Positions 26,869-36,488 of a stretch of 64,000 nucleotides of DNA are shown here, piece by piece. The notes under the pieces are model-generated. The model made no database searches, was not told where the DNA came from, and worked only from the letters and a program-made list of their open reading frames with translations. The stretch comes from Sphingomonas sp. Root710 (lineage in GTDB: Bacteria; Pseudomonadota; Alphaproteobacteria; Sphingomonadales; Sphingomonadaceae), in contig NZ_LMIB01000015.1 of the NCBI RefSeq assembly GCF_001429065.1, positions 210,905 through 274,904 on the forward strand. Direction: 5' to 3'. The position numbers and the translations under genes were made by a program. Every line of letters begins with the position of its first letter. The first letter of the stretch is position 1.

Positions 26869-27942
26869 ATGGCCAATCCCTACAGCGACAGCCCGGATTA
26901 CGCCTTTTGGGAAAGGGCGATTACCAACGTCGCCGAAGCACATCTTGATCTGGTAACCAACCCGCCTTTCGCCATCGGGCCGGGCGATGCCGTCGCCACC
27001 GCGGGGAGTTGCTTCGCACAACATATCGCCCGGACGCTGTCAGCGCAGGGTTTCAACTATCTCGTTACCGAAACCGAACCATCTACGCCAGGCGCCGTCG
27101 ATGAGGGTTATGGGCTATTTTCCGCGCGTTTCGGTAATATCTATACGGTGCGGCAATTGCTCCAGCTGTTCGACCGGGCCTACGGATTGTTCAAGCCTGC
27201 CGATCGTTGGTGGCATGGGCGCAAGGGCGGCTTCGTGGACCCCTTCCGCCCGCGCATCCAAGAGGGAGGTTTCGCCTCAATCGACGATCTCGAGGCCGAC
27301 CGGACGGCGCATCTCCTTGCCGTCCAGCGCCTGTTTGAAGACTGCCGAATATTCATTTTCACGCTGGGCCTCACCGAAGGATGGATATCGACCCGCGATG
27401 GCGCGGTCTTCCCGTTAGCCCCAGGGGTTGGCGGCGTTCCCGAGAACCCGGAATATTACGCTCCGCACAATTTTCGGGCTGCGAGCATGATCGCGGACAT
27501 GGAAGAATTCCTGACTAAGTTGCGCAGTGTCAATCCGGCGGTGCAGGTCATCCTGACCGTCTCCCCCGTTCCGCTAATCGCCACGTTTGAAGATCGCCAC
27601 GTTGCGCTCTCCACCAGCTACAGCAAGTCGGCGCTCCGGGTGGTGGCCGAGGAGGCCAGTCAGGACAAGGATTGGGTTGCCTATTTCCCGTCTTATGAGC
27701 TCGTGACCGGGCATTATTCGAGCGGCTTTTTCGAAGAGGACTTGCGCAACGTGCGGCCCGAGGGGGTCAGCCGCGTGATGCAAATGTTCCGGACACATTA
27801 TCTGTCGGGCGAAAGCAGACCCGTGAACGCCGCGCCCCGCGAAAATATTAAGCTTTCGGAAGAAGACCGGCAGCGTTTCCGTGCTGTCGAAGGCATCGTC
27901 TGTGACGAGGAAGCCATTATCAGCGAGATGGACAAGCGGTGA
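26869..27942 (+). CDS. GSCFA-domain protein
   Basis: A 357-residue member of the GSCFA family, related to SGNH/GDSL-type esterases. The family motif is seen in ATAGSCFAQHIARTL (about 43-57), followed by ARFGNIYTVRQLLQLFDRA and FTLGLTEGW. The later TVSPVPL and the YSKSALR blocks complete the domain. The ATG at 26869 is preferred over an in-frame TTG at 26824 because the similarity to the second GSCFA protein (58406-59476) begins here (NPYSDSPDYAFW versus HPYRDLPDSAYW). It overlaps the WcbI-family gene by 4 bp. A role in O-acyl transfer or removal on the glycan is inferred from the fold. Confidence 0.87.
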   Translation: MANPYSDSPDYAFWERAITNVAEAHLDLVTNPPFAIGPGDAVATAGSCFAQHIARTLSAQGFNYLVTETEPSTPGAVDEGYGLFSARFGNIYTVRQLLQLFDRAYGLFKPADRWWHGRKGGFVDPFRPRIQEGGFASIDDLEADRTAHLLAVQRLFEDCRIFIFTLGLTEGWISTRDGAVFPLAPGVGGVPENPEYYAPHNFRAASMIADMEEFLTKLRSVNPAVQVILTVSPVPLIATFEDRHVALSTSYSKSALRVVAEEASQDKDWVAYFPSYELVTGHYSSGFFEEDLRNVRPEGVSRVMQMFRTHYLSGESRPVNAAPRENIKLSEEDRQRFRAVEGIVCDEEAIISEMDKR

Positions 27943-28820
27943 GGATCGGAATCGTCGGCAATTGCCAGAGCAATGTCATGGCACGCTGGTTGGAACAGAT
28001 GCTGCCGGGGCACACGATAGTCCATCATAGCATCGCCAAGCCTGCCGAAACCTATGGGCCTGCTGCCCGCGATCTGGGGAATTGCGACGCCATTATCTCA
28101 CAATGGATTGGCCCAGGGCATGGCCCCCTTGAAAGCGCCGTCCTTCGCCTGAGCAGCCCGGCATTCATCCAGGTGCCAAACCTTGTGTTCACTGGGTTCC
28201 AGCCCGACATGGTCTATCTTCACGATCGTGAAGGGAACGTTCTGCCTTCGCCACTTGGCGCCTATCATTCGCGCATCGTTGCGGCCTGCTTCTATCTCGG
28301 GCTAGGCCCCATCAGGACGAAGAGTTTGTTCAACAGCTATATCTATGGCCAACTCGGCTATTTCGACGAGTTCGCCAAGGCCCGACTAAACCTCGACGAT
28401 GCCCTGGACGGGTGTGGCCTTCCCATCAGCACCGCGGACTTGGTCGAGCAAGGCGCGTTCATGCACACGATCAACCACGCCAATATCTCCGCAAACCGCC
28501 TGGTTACCGCTGCCGCGGTGCGCAAGGTTGGTTTGACCCCGCTAACCGACATCGAGGATATTTCTGACGAGCTCTTGGAAGATACGGTCTGGCCGATCTA
28601 CCCTCCGGTCGCCCGCCAGATCGGCGTTGGCGATGGCAGCATGACCTATCAGCGCCCTGCGCATATGGTTGGTGAAGGGCAGCCGCGCGAGTTAAGCCTT
28701 GATCAACTGATAGAACGCTCCTTCGAAATCTACGGCCGCGATAAGACCATCATCGATTTCGATCCCGTCCATAACGACGGTCAAATCATCAAATCAGCGA
28801 TCAAAAAGAAATATAACTAA
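27939..28820 (+). CDS. WcbI-family polysaccharide biosynthesis protein
   Basis: A 293-residue protein starting with GTG. The N-terminal motif IGIVGNCQSNVMARWL is the signature of the WcbI family, known from capsule clusters such as that of Burkholderia. Members bind coenzyme A and are thought to act as acyl transferases. The GTGA start overlaps the GSCFA stop, so the two proteins are likely made together. A paired role in O-acetylation or other acylation of the polysaccharide is inferred. Confidence 0.83.
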   Translation: MRIGIVGNCQSNVMARWLEQMLPGHTIVHHSIAKPAETYGPAARDLGNCDAIISQWIGPGHGPLESAVLRLSSPAFIQVPNLVFTGFQPDMVYLHDREGNVLPSPLGAYHSRIVAACFYLGLGPIRTKSLFNSYIYGQLGYFDEFAKARLNLDDALDGCGLPISTADLVEQGAFMHTINHANISANRLVTAAAVRKVGLTPLTDIEDISDELLEDTVWPIYPPVARQIGVGDGSMTYQRPAHMVGEGQPRELSLDQLIERSFEIYGRDKTIIDFDPVHNDGQIIKSAIKKKYN

Positions 28821-28881
28821 GGACGCTGCCGATCAGCTGACTGTTGTCTTGGCACCTACAGACAGGATGCGCACATAGCGA

Positions 28882-31443
28882 TCACCCTCTCATTTCGCCA
28901 TGCGCGGAAATGGTGATCCGATACAGTTCTTCCACATGGCCCGCGCGCAGCCAGTGGCGGTGGCGCGACACGAGCGCATAACCGCCCGCCAGGTGAACCA
29001 GATCGGCTACCGGCGTCTGGTCGGCAAGCCTGGCCTCCTGGTTGATGCTGAGCAGGTAACCGACGCCGAGACGCCGCGCCTCGGCGAGATGAGCGATGGC
29101 TTCGGGGCGGTCCATGCCCGACAGCGAATCGACGCTGAGCAGCAGATCGATCGAAGCCGGTTTCGCGGCTCCGAGCTCGCGCGCGTCGAGGATCGCCAGC
29201 CCCCGGGCCGGCTCGCCGGGCAAGGATATGTCGAGGCCCGAACCCTTCAGCACATAGGCCTGCACGACGTTCATCGCGGAGGAGTCGAACAGATGGTAGC
29301 GGCCAATGCCGAGCCGCGCCGCATAATAGGCGATCAGCCCTGCCCCGCCGCCGATCTCCGCGATCCGCGCCCCCTCGCCTGGGCCGAAGCACTGGACGAT
29401 CTGGCGGGCCCGCCAGGCCGCATGGATCGCATCGAGCATCCGCATGTGGACGATCCGTCCGCCGCCGACCTCAATGCCCAGATAGCCGCCGATCGAAGCG
29501 GGCGGGCTCAGGTTGGCGTCGAGCACCGCCTCGATATCGCTGAACAGCCGCGCTGGATCGAGCTGTGGCGTTGCGCCCCACGGTCCGTTTTCCGGGTTTT
29601 CCAGCCGCACCGCGCCCACCGCCTCGGCCAGCGACAGCAGCTTGTCATAGGTCCAGCGCGCGAGCCGATCGGCGAAGACGCGATCCTGCGCCCGCTTGTG
29701 CTGGCGTGCCCCGCCGAGAAAGCCCTGGGCGATGCCGGAGCGGCCCAGACCGGCCATTTGGGCGGCGAGAGCTTCGGCGTCCTGCCGCGCGAGCGCTTCG
29801 GTGAAGTCACTCCAAAGTGGATCAGTCTCTTCCGGCCGGGGAACGGCGCTCCAGGCGGCGATGATCGTCGGGAGCAGATCGGCCCGTGCCGCAGGGACCG
29901 GCGCCTCCACCAGCGCCAGCGACCGCGCGCCGGCATGCGCAAAGCGCGCCGTCCAGCGCTCCTCCTCGGCCGATGGCCGGGCGACCGCGATGCGTCCATC
30001 CCGGCGGAAGACCATGTTCACCGCTTCGGCCACCGCGTTCAGCCGGCTGTCGAAAGCCGAAACGTCGCGCGAAGGCCGGCGGACGAAGCGCGCATGGACG
30101 CCATCGATCAGGCCGCTCCGCTCGATGAGAAGCGCATCGCCGATCACGGCGGACGATCGCGCGGCCCATTCGCGGCCAAGCGGATGGCCGAGATTGATCA
30201 GCGCCACGCCTTCAGGCTCGCCAGTCTGCGGAGCCGGGACGATCGCGGCGCGGTCGCCATGCTCGGCCAGATAGGCGGCCAGATCGAAATCGAGATCCTC
30301 GAACCAAGCATCCGCGCCGAGGCACAGCGCCCACCCGCCAAAGCCCCGCGCCGTCAGATCCGCGAGCAACGCGGCGCGGCTGGAACCCGCCTGCCCGGTA
30401 TCACCGACCCCGCCGCCGATGCGGCTTTCGTAGCCGAGGCCGTGACGGCGGCAATATTCGCGGACGTTGGGGGCGCTGACCGCGAGCACGGGCGCATCGC
30501 GCTCGGCGTCGGCGGTCTGTAGGACAATCACCCCGTCGCCCGCTGCACGCCGGACCGCGCGTTCGCGCGCCGCCGGGGCGAGGCGCAACACGGCGCAGAA
30601 TTCATTTCGGCCCTGCGCGGAATCGTAGACGCCCGCCACCTCCAGGCCGGTGAGGTTCAGCGTTCCCAGCGCCTCGATGATCTCTGAGAAGCTGGCCGGC
30701 GTGAAGTACCAGGCGTGAACGTCGATATATCCGCCCCCGCTGGTGTCGAACGCGCTGATCGCGTTGCGCAACCGTTCGGCGCGGTCGGGCGGGACGCTGG
30801 GCCCGTGATCGCCCGCCCAATGGCGCGCCGAGTCATTATGCGTCGTCAACGCGACATGCTCGATCACGCTGGCCAGGCTATGCGTGCCGCGCCGGTCGCG
30901 GTGCGCCTGCAACACCCCTGCGATCGTGCTCTCTGCGATATAATGGTCGAAGCAATAGCGCTTGTCGGGAATGATGAGACAGAACAGCCCATCGGGTTCG
31001 AGGATGCGCTCGACCTGTTCGAGATGGTGGATCAGATCGGGATTGTGCTCGATCGCATGGCTGCTGATCACCGCGTCGAAGCGGCGGCGGACCTGCTCGA
31101 GCCCGCCGACATAGTCGATCCACGCAGGGCACTGTGCCGGATCCTTGCCGATTTCCCTTGCGCGGGCGCGCAGCTGCTCAGCGTCGAGCACGTCGAGATA
31201 AGCGACGTTGGGCCCGCGCAGCAGCGGATCGCAGAACGGCCCGATCTCCAGCACCGACCGGCCGTCGTCGATCAGCCTGATGAGATTCTCGCGCAGCGCC
31301 AGCGGCGACGCCACACGCCCTTCGGCGCGGCCGACGCGTTGATAATGGCCGGCGGCCTCGTCGCGCGTGATCGCAAGATCCGGATTGGCAGCCAGATAAT
31401 GATCGGCATCGAAGGCGGGCGGAAGCCCGGGGGTAGCGGTCAC
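28882..31443 (-). CDS. Three-module protein: methyltransferase, GT-A-like middle domain, sugar O-methyltransferase
   Basis: An 853-residue fusion. Residues 10-45 are a short WYL/EGR-type repeat (FDADHYLAANPDL, GHYQRVGRAEGRV). Residues 50-280 are a SAM methyltransferase (SVLEIGPFCDPLLRGPNV, SSHAIEHNPDLIHHLEQVER). Residues 300-505 look like a GT-A-type domain of the GMA12/MNN10 kind (IVLQTADAERDAPVLAV, GWALCLGADAWFEDLDFDL), where the GADAW segment may stand for the usual DxD. Residues 560-850 are a second methyltransferase of the putative sugar O-methyltransferase type (IAEIGGGAGLIAYYAARLGI, LLLSVDSLSGM). The start is GTG at 31443, two bases after the sulfotransferase stop. It probably methylates and possibly glycosylates the glycan end; the middle domain's activity is uncertain. 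Confidence 0.8.
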   Translation of the reverse strand: MTATPGLPPAFDADHYLAANPDLAITRDEAAGHYQRVGRAEGRVASPLALRENLIRLIDDGRSVLEIGPFCDPLLRGPNVAYLDVLDAEQLRARAREIGKDPAQCPAWIDYVGGLEQVRRRFDAVISSHAIEHNPDLIHHLEQVERILEPDGLFCLIIPDKRYCFDHYIAESTIAGVLQAHRDRRGTHSLASVIEHVALTTHNDSARHWAGDHGPSVPPDRAERLRNAISAFDTSGGGYIDVHAWYFTPASFSEIIEALGTLNLTGLEVAGVYDSAQGRNEFCAVLRLAPAARERAVRRAAGDGVIVLQTADAERDAPVLAVSAPNVREYCRRHGLGYESRIGGGVGDTGQAGSSRAALLADLTARGFGGWALCLGADAWFEDLDFDLAAYLAEHGDRAAIVPAPQTGEPEGVALINLGHPLGREWAARSSAVIGDALLIERSGLIDGVHARFVRRPSRDVSAFDSRLNAVAEAVNMVFRRDGRIAVARPSAEEERWTARFAHAGARSLALVEAPVPAARADLLPTIIAAWSAVPRPEETDPLWSDFTEALARQDAEALAAQMAGLGRSGIAQGFLGGARQHKRAQDRVFADRLARWTYDKLLSLAEAVGAVRLENPENGPWGATPQLDPARLFSDIEAVLDANLSPPASIGGYLGIEVGGGRIVHMRMLDAIHAAWRARQIVQCFGPGEGARIAEIGGGAGLIAYYAARLGIGRYHLFDSSAMNVVQAYVLKGSGLDISLPGEPARGLAILDARELGAAKPASIDLLLSVDSLSGMDRPEAIAHLAEARRLGVGYLLSINQEARLADQTPVADLVHLAGGYALVSRHRHWLRAGHVEELYRITISAHGEMRG

Positions 31444-31445
31444 GG

Positions 31446-32099
31446 TCAGGCCCCCATCGCCATGGGCGGCGTTTCGCCTTGCGCGATCCGCGCGAGCTGC
31501 GCGGCGATATTGGCCTTGTTGCGTTCGATGAGCCGCGGATCGATACCGCTTTCGTTCGGCCGGATATGCGGGAAAGGCGCGTCTGGCACGTCACACCCGA
31601 GGAAGGCGCATAATTCGGTCCAGCCATCGCCCCGCTCCCAGCACAGCTCGATGAAGCGGGCGCGCGGACGGGCGGCGAAATAGGCGCGCACCGTCGCATT
31701 ATGCTCTTCATATTTCCGGATATGCTCGGCCTCATAGCCATGCGGATATTTGCGGCCGAGCGCTACCGTGCGCATCGGTCGGTCCGGATTGGTGGTCAGC
31801 GAATGCTTCTTCAGCGATTCGAGCCATATCTCCGGCGACGCCCGCACGGTCAGGACATAGTCGGCATCGTCGCCATATTCGGCATAGAATTGCCGGAACA
31901 TGAGCGGCCAGGGCCAATCTTCGAAGCTGTCATATTTGCGTGTTTCGGCGATCACCCGGTCGAAATCCGCCCGGCCATAGGCGTCGAGCATCGGCCCGTT
32001 GTGCGAGACATGATTATAGCCGAGCTGCCGCAGGCATGCGCCCAGCGTGCTCGTGCCCGTCTTGTTATAGCCTATTCCGAAGAGCTTGCGCTTCACCAT
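31446..32099 (-). CDS. Sulfotransferase family protein
   Basis: A 217-residue PAPS-dependent sulfotransferase-like protein. The 5'-phosphosulfate loop is GIGYNKTGTSTLGACL at the N-terminus. YVLTVRASPEIWLES is the likely 3'-phosphate-binding region, with the Arg and Ser present. It lies between the giant RgpF-domain glycosyltransferase (49 bp upstream) and the three-module methyltransferase (2 bp downstream), so its acceptor is probably the sugar chain these enzymes make. One of four sulfotransferase-like genes in the window. Confidence 0.85.
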   Translation of the reverse strand: MVKRKLFGIGYNKTGTSTLGACLRQLGYNHVSHNGPMLDAYGRADFDRVIAETRKYDSFEDWPWPLMFRQFYAEYGDDADYVLTVRASPEIWLESLKKHSLTTNPDRPMRTVALGRKYPHGYEAEHIRKYEEHNATVRAYFAARPRARFIELCWERGDGWTELCAFLGCDVPDAPFPHIRPNESGIDPRLIERNKANIAAQLARIAQGETPPMAMGA

Positions 32100-32148
32100 G
32101 GCGACGGGTTAGCGGCTCGCCGGACGCCAGAAAAGCGACAAATGCCGG

Positions 32149-35100
32149 TCAGCGATACCAGGCGCTCCCATCATCGGCCGGCGTCACCTCGAACAGGTCG
32201 CGGCGCAGACCCGGATGCCAGGACGGGTCTGCGTTCAGCCAGCCTATCCAGCGCTGGTGGAACAGCGCATATTGATCCCCCCCGGCAGGCATGTCGCCCC
32301 GCGACGCCTTTTCGGCATGGACCATCTCCGCCTCCGGCGTGCAGATGATGCGGTAGCCCAGGGCGCGCAGCCGCAGACACATATCGACATCGTTATATTC
32401 GAGGGTGAAGCGTTCGTCGAAACCGTCGATTTCCTCGAGCAGGGACCGGCGGGTGGCGAAAAGCGCCCCCGTCACCATCGACCATTGGCGCTGGACGAGC
32501 GCCCAGTCCTGATAAGTGCCGCCCGCCTTCGCCCGGCCCGCCCAGGCATGGGCGATCGCCGCGAACAGCGGGGCGATTCCGGCATGCTGCAACCGGCCAT
32601 CGGCATAGAGCAGCCGCCCGCCGACACCGCCGACCGTTTCGTCCATTGCGAAGCCAACCAGCGCCTTCAGCCAGCCCGGATCGGCGGGTGTCAGGTCGTC
32701 ATTCATCAGCACGATCTGTTCGGTTTCCGCGGCGCGCCACAACCGGTTCATCTTCGCGGCATAATTGAACGGCTCGTCAGCGCCGCGCGGCGTCTCGATC
32801 CGCCGCAGCGCAAAGGGCCAGGCTCGCGTGGCCCAGGCCGGTTCGCCGGCAATGTCGTCACCTACGATCACGGTCAGCCGTTCCATCGGCCAGTCGGCGG
32901 CGGCGATCCCCTTCAGCAGACTTTCGACATAGGTCGTCCGCGCGCCCGGGATCTTGCTGCGCCGGGTCGGGATGATCAGCGAGACCGCTGGTAAGTCGCC
33001 GCCGAAGTCGCGCCACTGCGCCAGGCTGCCGGAAACGCGCCCCGGCGCGAAACGGTAGTGCGCGAACAGCGGCTGCCGCTCGAGCATCGCCTTGCGGACT
33101 GTCGCGTCGACGCGCGGCCGCTCGCCCGGATAGGCCAGCAGCACCTGCGTTATCCGTTCGATCGACACGCCGGCATGGTGCGCGCGAAGGAGTAGGTCGT
33201 CGAGCAGCGCCGCGCCGGTTTCCGGCCGCAGGCCAAGTTCGGCGAGGATCGAGGCGCGGACGATGAACGGCGCGCCGATATAATCCTGCGCGGCCAGCAG
33301 GGTCAGGTCGAAGGCGGGCTTCAGGCGAAGCTGGTCGAGACCCTGCTCCGCAGCGGCGGCGAAATCGTCGCCGTAGAAGATGCCGACGTCGGGGCGGGCT
33401 TCCGCGGCCTCGCGCCAGGCCCGCTCGAACAGCGGGGCCAGCACCGCGCCGCGGGGCGCCAGCACGATCCAGTGATCGCGGTCGGCCGGCAAATCGTCGG
33501 GCATGGCGGTATCGAGCGCCCCGTCGGGCGCCAGGGCGATGATCCGCAGCGTCTCGCCGAGCACGGCGCGCTCCACGGGCACGCCCAGGGAAAGATTAGC
33601 GGTGACCGGAACGCCGCCGGGGTCGGCAGGCGCTTCGACCGTCGCGGCGAAACTCGCCGAAACCTTTTCAGCGACGGCCTCCAGCGACAGCAGCGCGCCG
33701 ATCCGTGCGCGCGCCGCCTCGCCCTTCCCGTCGTTGCCCGCTTCGATCGCATCGGCGGCGCGGATCAGCACCGCACTGAGCGCCGGCTCATCGATCCGCG
33801 CCCAATCGCCTCCCTCGGTGTAATGACCGAAATCCTGTTCGAGCCGCCAGGGATGCCATTTCACCGGCCAGCCGACATTGGCGTCGAGAAAGTCGCGGCT
33901 CCCGCCGAAATCGGTCGCGAGCACCGGCTTGCCTGCGGCCATGGCCTCGGCGATGGTCAGGCCGAAGCCTTCCGAACAGTGCGGCGAAGCATAGAGGTCG
34001 GCGAGCGCGGTCAGTTCGGCCAGCTCGTCGGCCGCCATGGCGCGGTCGACCAGCACCACGCCGTCGGTCGCGTCGGCAAGCGCCTGGAAAGCCGCGCCCT
34101 CCTCGGGCCGGTCGTTGAGATGCTTGGTCTTGAGGACCAGCGACCAGCCGCGCGCGGCCAGTCCAGACGCCGAAAAGGCGCGGACCAGCGCGGCCGGATT
34201 CTTGCGGACCAGATAGCTCGATCCGTCGAAGATATAGAGCATGACGCGACGATTGGCGGGCAGGCCCAGCCGGGCGAGCGCGGCGGTGCGATCGAGCGGC
34301 TGCGGCTCGGGCAGCGGCACGACATGCGGCACGACGTCGACCGGGGCCTCGCCCTGCGCCGCGAACAGGTCCGCGCAATAGCGGCTCGGCGCCCAGATCC
34401 GGTCGACCGCGCCGAAATTGCGCCGCCAGGCGGGCGGGATATGTCCCATCTCCCACACCCAATAGCCGATCCGCCGCCCGGCCTCGGCGATCGCGCCGCG
34501 CTGCCAGTCGGTCAGCAGATGCCAGCTGTCGGGGTTGAGGTGGATCACCGCAATATCCGCTCGTCCCTCGAAATCGACGATATCGACCGGCGGCGCCAGC
34601 GGCTTATGGACATGGAAGGGCAGCTTGATCGGGTGGAGATTGACCAGCGCACCGGTCCGCCGGATCGCGCCGATGATCCCCCGGCTGGCATGGCCGAGAC
34701 CATTGTCGTAATTCCACGGCCCGAAGAAGGCGACGCGCAACGGCGCCCCGGCCTGGACCTCGCGGGGCAAGCGGCGGGCGAGCAGGCGTCCGCCATCGTC
34801 GACCGGCCCGGTTTCTGCCGCCGCCGCCAGCGTCGCCTCGGCCAGTCCGACGTCGAAGCCCGCCTCCGCCAGCGTCTCGCGCCATCCGTCAATGTCGGCT
34901 TTCGCGAACTCGCCGCGCAGCAGCAGCAGCTTCACGAAAGGCAGGCCATCGGCGATCAGCTGCCGCCAGCCGAACAGCGTCGGATTGATGGCGGTGGCGC
35001 TGGGAAAGAGAATGTCGACCGCAAAGCCGTCGCGTTCCGCCATCTCGCCGAGGCTGACCTCATAGGCACGGATGACGTGATCCTTGCGGGTGAGCAGCCG

Positions 35101-36414
35101 CAGATCGTTCATGAAGCCGTGGAAGCCGCGCGAGCAGAGCAGGCGCGACTTGATCGCGAGAAAGTAGCTCTGGACATGCCAGCGCCACTCATGGCTCTCG
35201 GTCAGCCCGATCAGATCGGCCGTACTCGCCCGTACCCGATCGACGATCGCGCCGATCCGCGCCTCGTCGGCCGCCGGAAACACACTGTCGTTCACCAGAT
35301 AGAGCGTCGCCGCGCCATAGAGTTGCGGATAGAGCTTCAGCGCGTGGCTCCACGCGCCAAAGTCATAGCCTGCGTTGCGCCGCACGATCAGCGCGTCAGC
35401 CTCGGCAATAAGATCTGCGGGCAGGTCGACCGGCCGGTCGACCGTGGCGATCAGGACGATGCCGAGCCCTTTCGCCTTCAGCGCGCGCAGATAGGGCAGG
35501 ACGTGAGGCTTGATCTTGCCGCTGCGCGAATGGGTGACGAACAGCGCGATCTCGCTGTCTCCCGACAGCGCTAAAGGCTTGACCACCTCGCAAGGCACGC
35601 TCCACGCGACCGGATGATCGGCGGGATGGCGCGACGGCGGGAAGAGCTCGACGGGAGAGGATTCGAGTTCGACACCGTCGGGCATCCGGCGCGCGACCAC
35701 CTCCACCCCTTCGCCATCGTCGCCCAGATCGATGTCGAGGATCGCGCGAAAGACCAGCGCGCCCCCCTCGTCGGGCTCCGGCACCGCCTGTCCGACGAGC
35801 CGCCCGCCCGCCCGAAATTCGACCCAGGCCCGATCGTCGTCGCCGTACAGCAGGCCCGATACTTCGCGCTGGTACCAGCCCTGCAAGACGCCGCCGCGCG
35901 GGGCCTCCGCAGGTTCCGCCCCGGGCAAAGCCGCGGCGTCCGCTTGCTCCGCCGGGGTGGCCATGCCGGCCAGCGCCAGCGCCGCCTGTTCATTGCCGTC
36001 GAGCGCCACGCTTTCGCGATATAGCGCGGCCGCCTGTTCGCGTTCGCCGCAGCGCATCGCGAGATGCCCGCGGCACAGGGCTAGGTCGGAATCGGCGGGG
36101 TTGAGCGCGTGGGCGGTGCGATAAGCCTGATCGGCACCGCCGGCGTCGCCCAGTTCGCTCAGCATATGGCCGAGCTGGACCCATATCCCGAAGTGATCGG
36201 GCTGATAGCGCAGGAAGCGGCGATAATGTTTGGCAGCGGCATGCCATTGCCGCGCGTCGCGGGCGGCATTCCCCCGGGCATAAGCGCTCTTCATCGCCCG
36301 CCGTCGCCAAAATCCCCCCGTCATGCGAAGCTCGCTACCATGCCGGGCGATATGACGAAATAGCGACGGGCATGCGGGCGGATCCTGCCGGACAAAGGCC
36401 GCGTGACGCGACAT
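32149..36414 (-). CDS. Multi-domain glycosyltransferase: TPR, RgpF, GT4 and GT2 domains
   Basis: A 1421-residue cytoplasmic enzyme. TPR repeats cover about 45-170 (QPDHFGIWVQLGHMLSELGD). An RgpF/rhamnan-synthesis domain spans about 285-545 (FVTHSRSGKIKPHVLPYL, RRNAGYDFGAWSHAL, YLVNDSVF). A GT4 domain lies at about 555-905 (FFGPWNYDNGLGHASRG, HCSEGFGLTIAEAMAAGKPV). Then comes a degenerate GT2-like segment (about 905-1130, LKPAFDLTLLAAQDYIGAPF) and a full GT2 domain (about 1140-1421, VSLIIPTRRSKI, LMNDDLTP). The RgpF domain and the local dTDP-rhamnose genes suggest rhamnan-type backbone synthesis. The start is uncertain; Met31 or Met41 are possible and no RBS is convincing. It is divergent from tolC. 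Confidence 0.88.
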   Translation of the reverse strand: MSRHAAFVRQDPPACPSLFRHIARHGSELRMTGGFWRRRAMKSAYARGNAARDARQWHAAAKHYRRFLRYQPDHFGIWVQLGHMLSELGDAGGADQAYRTAHALNPADSDLALCRGHLAMRCGEREQAAALYRESVALDGNEQAALALAGMATPAEQADAAALPGAEPAEAPRGGVLQGWYQREVSGLLYGDDDRAWVEFRAGGRLVGQAVPEPDEGGALVFRAILDIDLGDDGEGVEVVARRMPDGVELESSPVELFPPSRHPADHPVAWSVPCEVVKPLALSGDSEIALFVTHSRSGKIKPHVLPYLRALKAKGLGIVLIATVDRPVDLPADLIAEADALIVRRNAGYDFGAWSHALKLYPQLYGAATLYLVNDSVFPAADEARIGAIVDRVRASTADLIGLTESHEWRWHVQSYFLAIKSRLLCSRGFHGFMNDLRLLTRKDHVIRAYEVSLGEMAERDGFAVDILFPSATAINPTLFGWRQLIADGLPFVKLLLLRGEFAKADIDGWRETLAEAGFDVGLAEATLAAAAETGPVDDGGRLLARRLPREVQAGAPLRVAFFGPWNYDNGLGHASRGIIGAIRRTGALVNLHPIKLPFHVHKPLAPPVDIVDFEGRADIAVIHLNPDSWHLLTDWQRGAIAEAGRRIGYWVWEMGHIPPAWRRNFGAVDRIWAPSRYCADLFAAQGEAPVDVVPHVVPLPEPQPLDRTAALARLGLPANRRVMLYIFDGSSYLVRKNPAALVRAFSASGLAARGWSLVLKTKHLNDRPEEGAAFQALADATDGVVLVDRAMAADELAELTALADLYASPHCSEGFGLTIAEAMAAGKPVLATDFGGSRDFLDANVGWPVKWHPWRLEQDFGHYTEGGDWARIDEPALSAVLIRAADAIEAGNDGKGEAARARIGALLSLEAVAEKVSASFAATVEAPADPGGVPVTANLSLGVPVERAVLGETLRIIALAPDGALDTAMPDDLPADRDHWIVLAPRGAVLAPLFERAWREAAEARPDVGIFYGDDFAAAAEQGLDQLRLKPAFDLTLLAAQDYIGAPFIVRASILAELGLRPETGAALLDDLLLRAHHAGVSIERITQVLLAYPGERPRVDATVRKAMLERQPLFAHYRFAPGRVSGSLAQWRDFGGDLPAVSLIIPTRRSKIPGARTTYVESLLKGIAAADWPMERLTVIVGDDIAGEPAWATRAWPFALRRIETPRGADEPFNYAAKMNRLWRAAETEQIVLMNDDLTPADPGWLKALVGFAMDETVGGVGGRLLYADGRLQHAGIAPLFAAIAHAWAGRAKAGGTYQDWALVQRQWSMVTGALFATRRSLLEEIDGFDERFTLEYNDVDMCLRLRALGYRIICTPEAEMVHAEKASRGDMPAGGDQYALFHQRWIGWLNADPSWHPGLRRDLFEVTPADDGSAWYR

Positions 36415-36488
36415 GGGAAGGCGGCTTCTTAGGAAGAAGAGCGGTTTAAGCGCAAGTCGTTAAGCCTCCAGCAAGGAGAGGATCGCGA

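Noticed and set aside
28900-30522. 540-codon plus-strand open frame opposite the three-module methyltransferase
   Set aside because: Arg-rich, without domains, and antisense to a recognised gene; a by-product of GC-rich codon structure.
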